NCBI GenBank assembly: GCA_021464245.1
Contig: JADCRB010000055.1
Location: 1,394,487 to 1,458,486 of the forward strand
Reading direction: 5' to 3'
Origin: Carallia brachiata
Lineage: Eukaryota; Streptophyta; Magnoliopsida; Malpighiales; Rhizophoraceae
DNA length: 64,000 nucleotides
Positions 63,232-64,000 of the stretch are shown piece after piece (within the stretch, counting starts at the first letter, position 1; each line of letters opens with the position of its first letter). The position numbers were made by a program, and so were the translations under genes. The notes beneath the pieces are model-generated. The model was not told the DNA's origin. It saw only the letters and a program-made list of their open reading frames with translations, and did not search any database.

Positions 63232-64000
63232 GGCCGAGGTGGATCTAGGTTTCTTCCCGGTCTTTTTCTCCTCCTGCGAGTCCAGAGAATACAGGAGACG
63301 TAGAGATAATGCTCTGATTCTCGAGCCAAAAAAGATCCAAAAATCAAAATTACGACTAAGAAGGAGCGCCGTGTGGCCGTGTGGGTGGAGGCTCCGTGGA
63401 GTGCGTTTTTATGGCGGGAAAGGGCTTTGCTAGTGTGTGCGTGAGGTGTATGGAACGACTGCTTGTTTTGATATTGGGCTGGGCTGTTCATATCCTCCAA
63501 GGTCGGTGGTCAGCCTGTGACGTTAACATGATTATACCAAATGGGCTTAGGATTGTGCTTTTAGTATTCCACGCTGACATCCAGGAAATTAATATCAACC
63601 AAAAAAGAAATTAATACATGGAAATTCCACTAATTGTGTCGTTCGGCTGCTAAGGGCGTTTATCTTTTTGTCTTATGGCTGGGTTCAACTTCCGTTAGGA
63701 TTCACAAGTGAAATTAAATTTATATTTGATTTAGTATTAGTTATGTCGTAGTTATTAAAATTATTTATATTTATTTATAGAAATAAATGTATTATTTCAT
63801 GAAAAGACTTATATTTCCTAATTTTGACAATTTCAAAGGAAATTAAATTAAAATTTATAATTTAAGTGATATTGACAGTTTGTCAATAAAAAAAAATTAA
63901 GAGTTAGACCCTTGACTTTCCTAACTATCCCTTTCTCTCAGCCAGTTGAATTATATATTATACACGGAGATATGAAGATACAGACAAAAAATATATATAT
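63232..64000. other. SMC6 upstream region
   Basis: The first 200 bases are GC-richer and should hold the SMC6 5' UTR and promoter. Beyond 63600 the DNA is AT-rich and ends in a ta run. No gene was seen. Confidence 0.5.

Noticed and set aside
63089..63433. Plus-strand frame over the SMC6 start
   Set aside because: It is antisense to conserved coding sequence with no family features.
62943..63500. 185-codon minus-strand frame over SMC6 exon 1
   Set aside because: It is a different frame from the SMC6 reading [10 protein letters not shown]...NFITGQNG, which carries the Walker A motif and correct splice phase.
1..64000. CRISPR arrays, rRNA, complete tRNA genes or bacterial-type operons
   Set aside because: None seen. 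The tRNA-like boxes found belong to SINE-like repeats and lack a full cloverleaf.

Overview
This is plant nuclear DNA, most likely from a eudicot. It is AT-rich, its genes carry many short GT-AG introns, the intergenic DNA holds small transposons, and the proteins closely match Arabidopsis families. I could not settle the species. Coordinates come from reading splice sites and protein similarity by eye.

Layout from left to right: the 3' part of COG7 (+, Golgi tethering); a LUC7-related U1 snRNP protein (-, convergent with COG7); intronless PEX11B (+, peroxisome division); a roughly 7 kb stretch with two related small genes of unknown function (+), a SINE-like repeat and relics; aquaporin TIP5;1 (+); NOA1/RIF1, a circularly permuted plastid GTPase (+); SMC2, a condensin ATPase (+, 20 exons); 7.5 kb of AT-rich DNA with MITEs and a SINE; an aldo-keto reductase (+, 5 exons); and SMC6, of the SMC5/6 repair complex (-, 28 exons over 18.5 kb), whose introns hold at least five transposable elements.

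The genes are housekeeping genes and do not form one pathway. The order PEX11B-TIP5;1-NOA1-SMC2 matches, from memory, four consecutive Arabidopsis loci (At3g47430 to At3g47460). COG7 and the LUC7-related gene also have neighbouring Arabidopsis counterparts (At5g51430 and At5g51410). The two orphan genes sit between PEX11B and TIP5;1, where Arabidopsis has nothing.

Two observations stand out. First, SMC2 (six), SMC6 (three), NOA1 (one) and COG7 (one) carry single-base reading-frame breaks inside otherwise well conserved exons; nearly all are a base missing from a short run. This suggests consensus error in the assembly more than gene death. Second, the tandem orphan pair shares a strongly conserved core (PMNQLFSL.YNN.L.YAAN) that I do not recognise. 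Transposable elements with intact target-site duplications include a TRIM, a solo LTR, a hAT MITE and a Tourist-like MITE.
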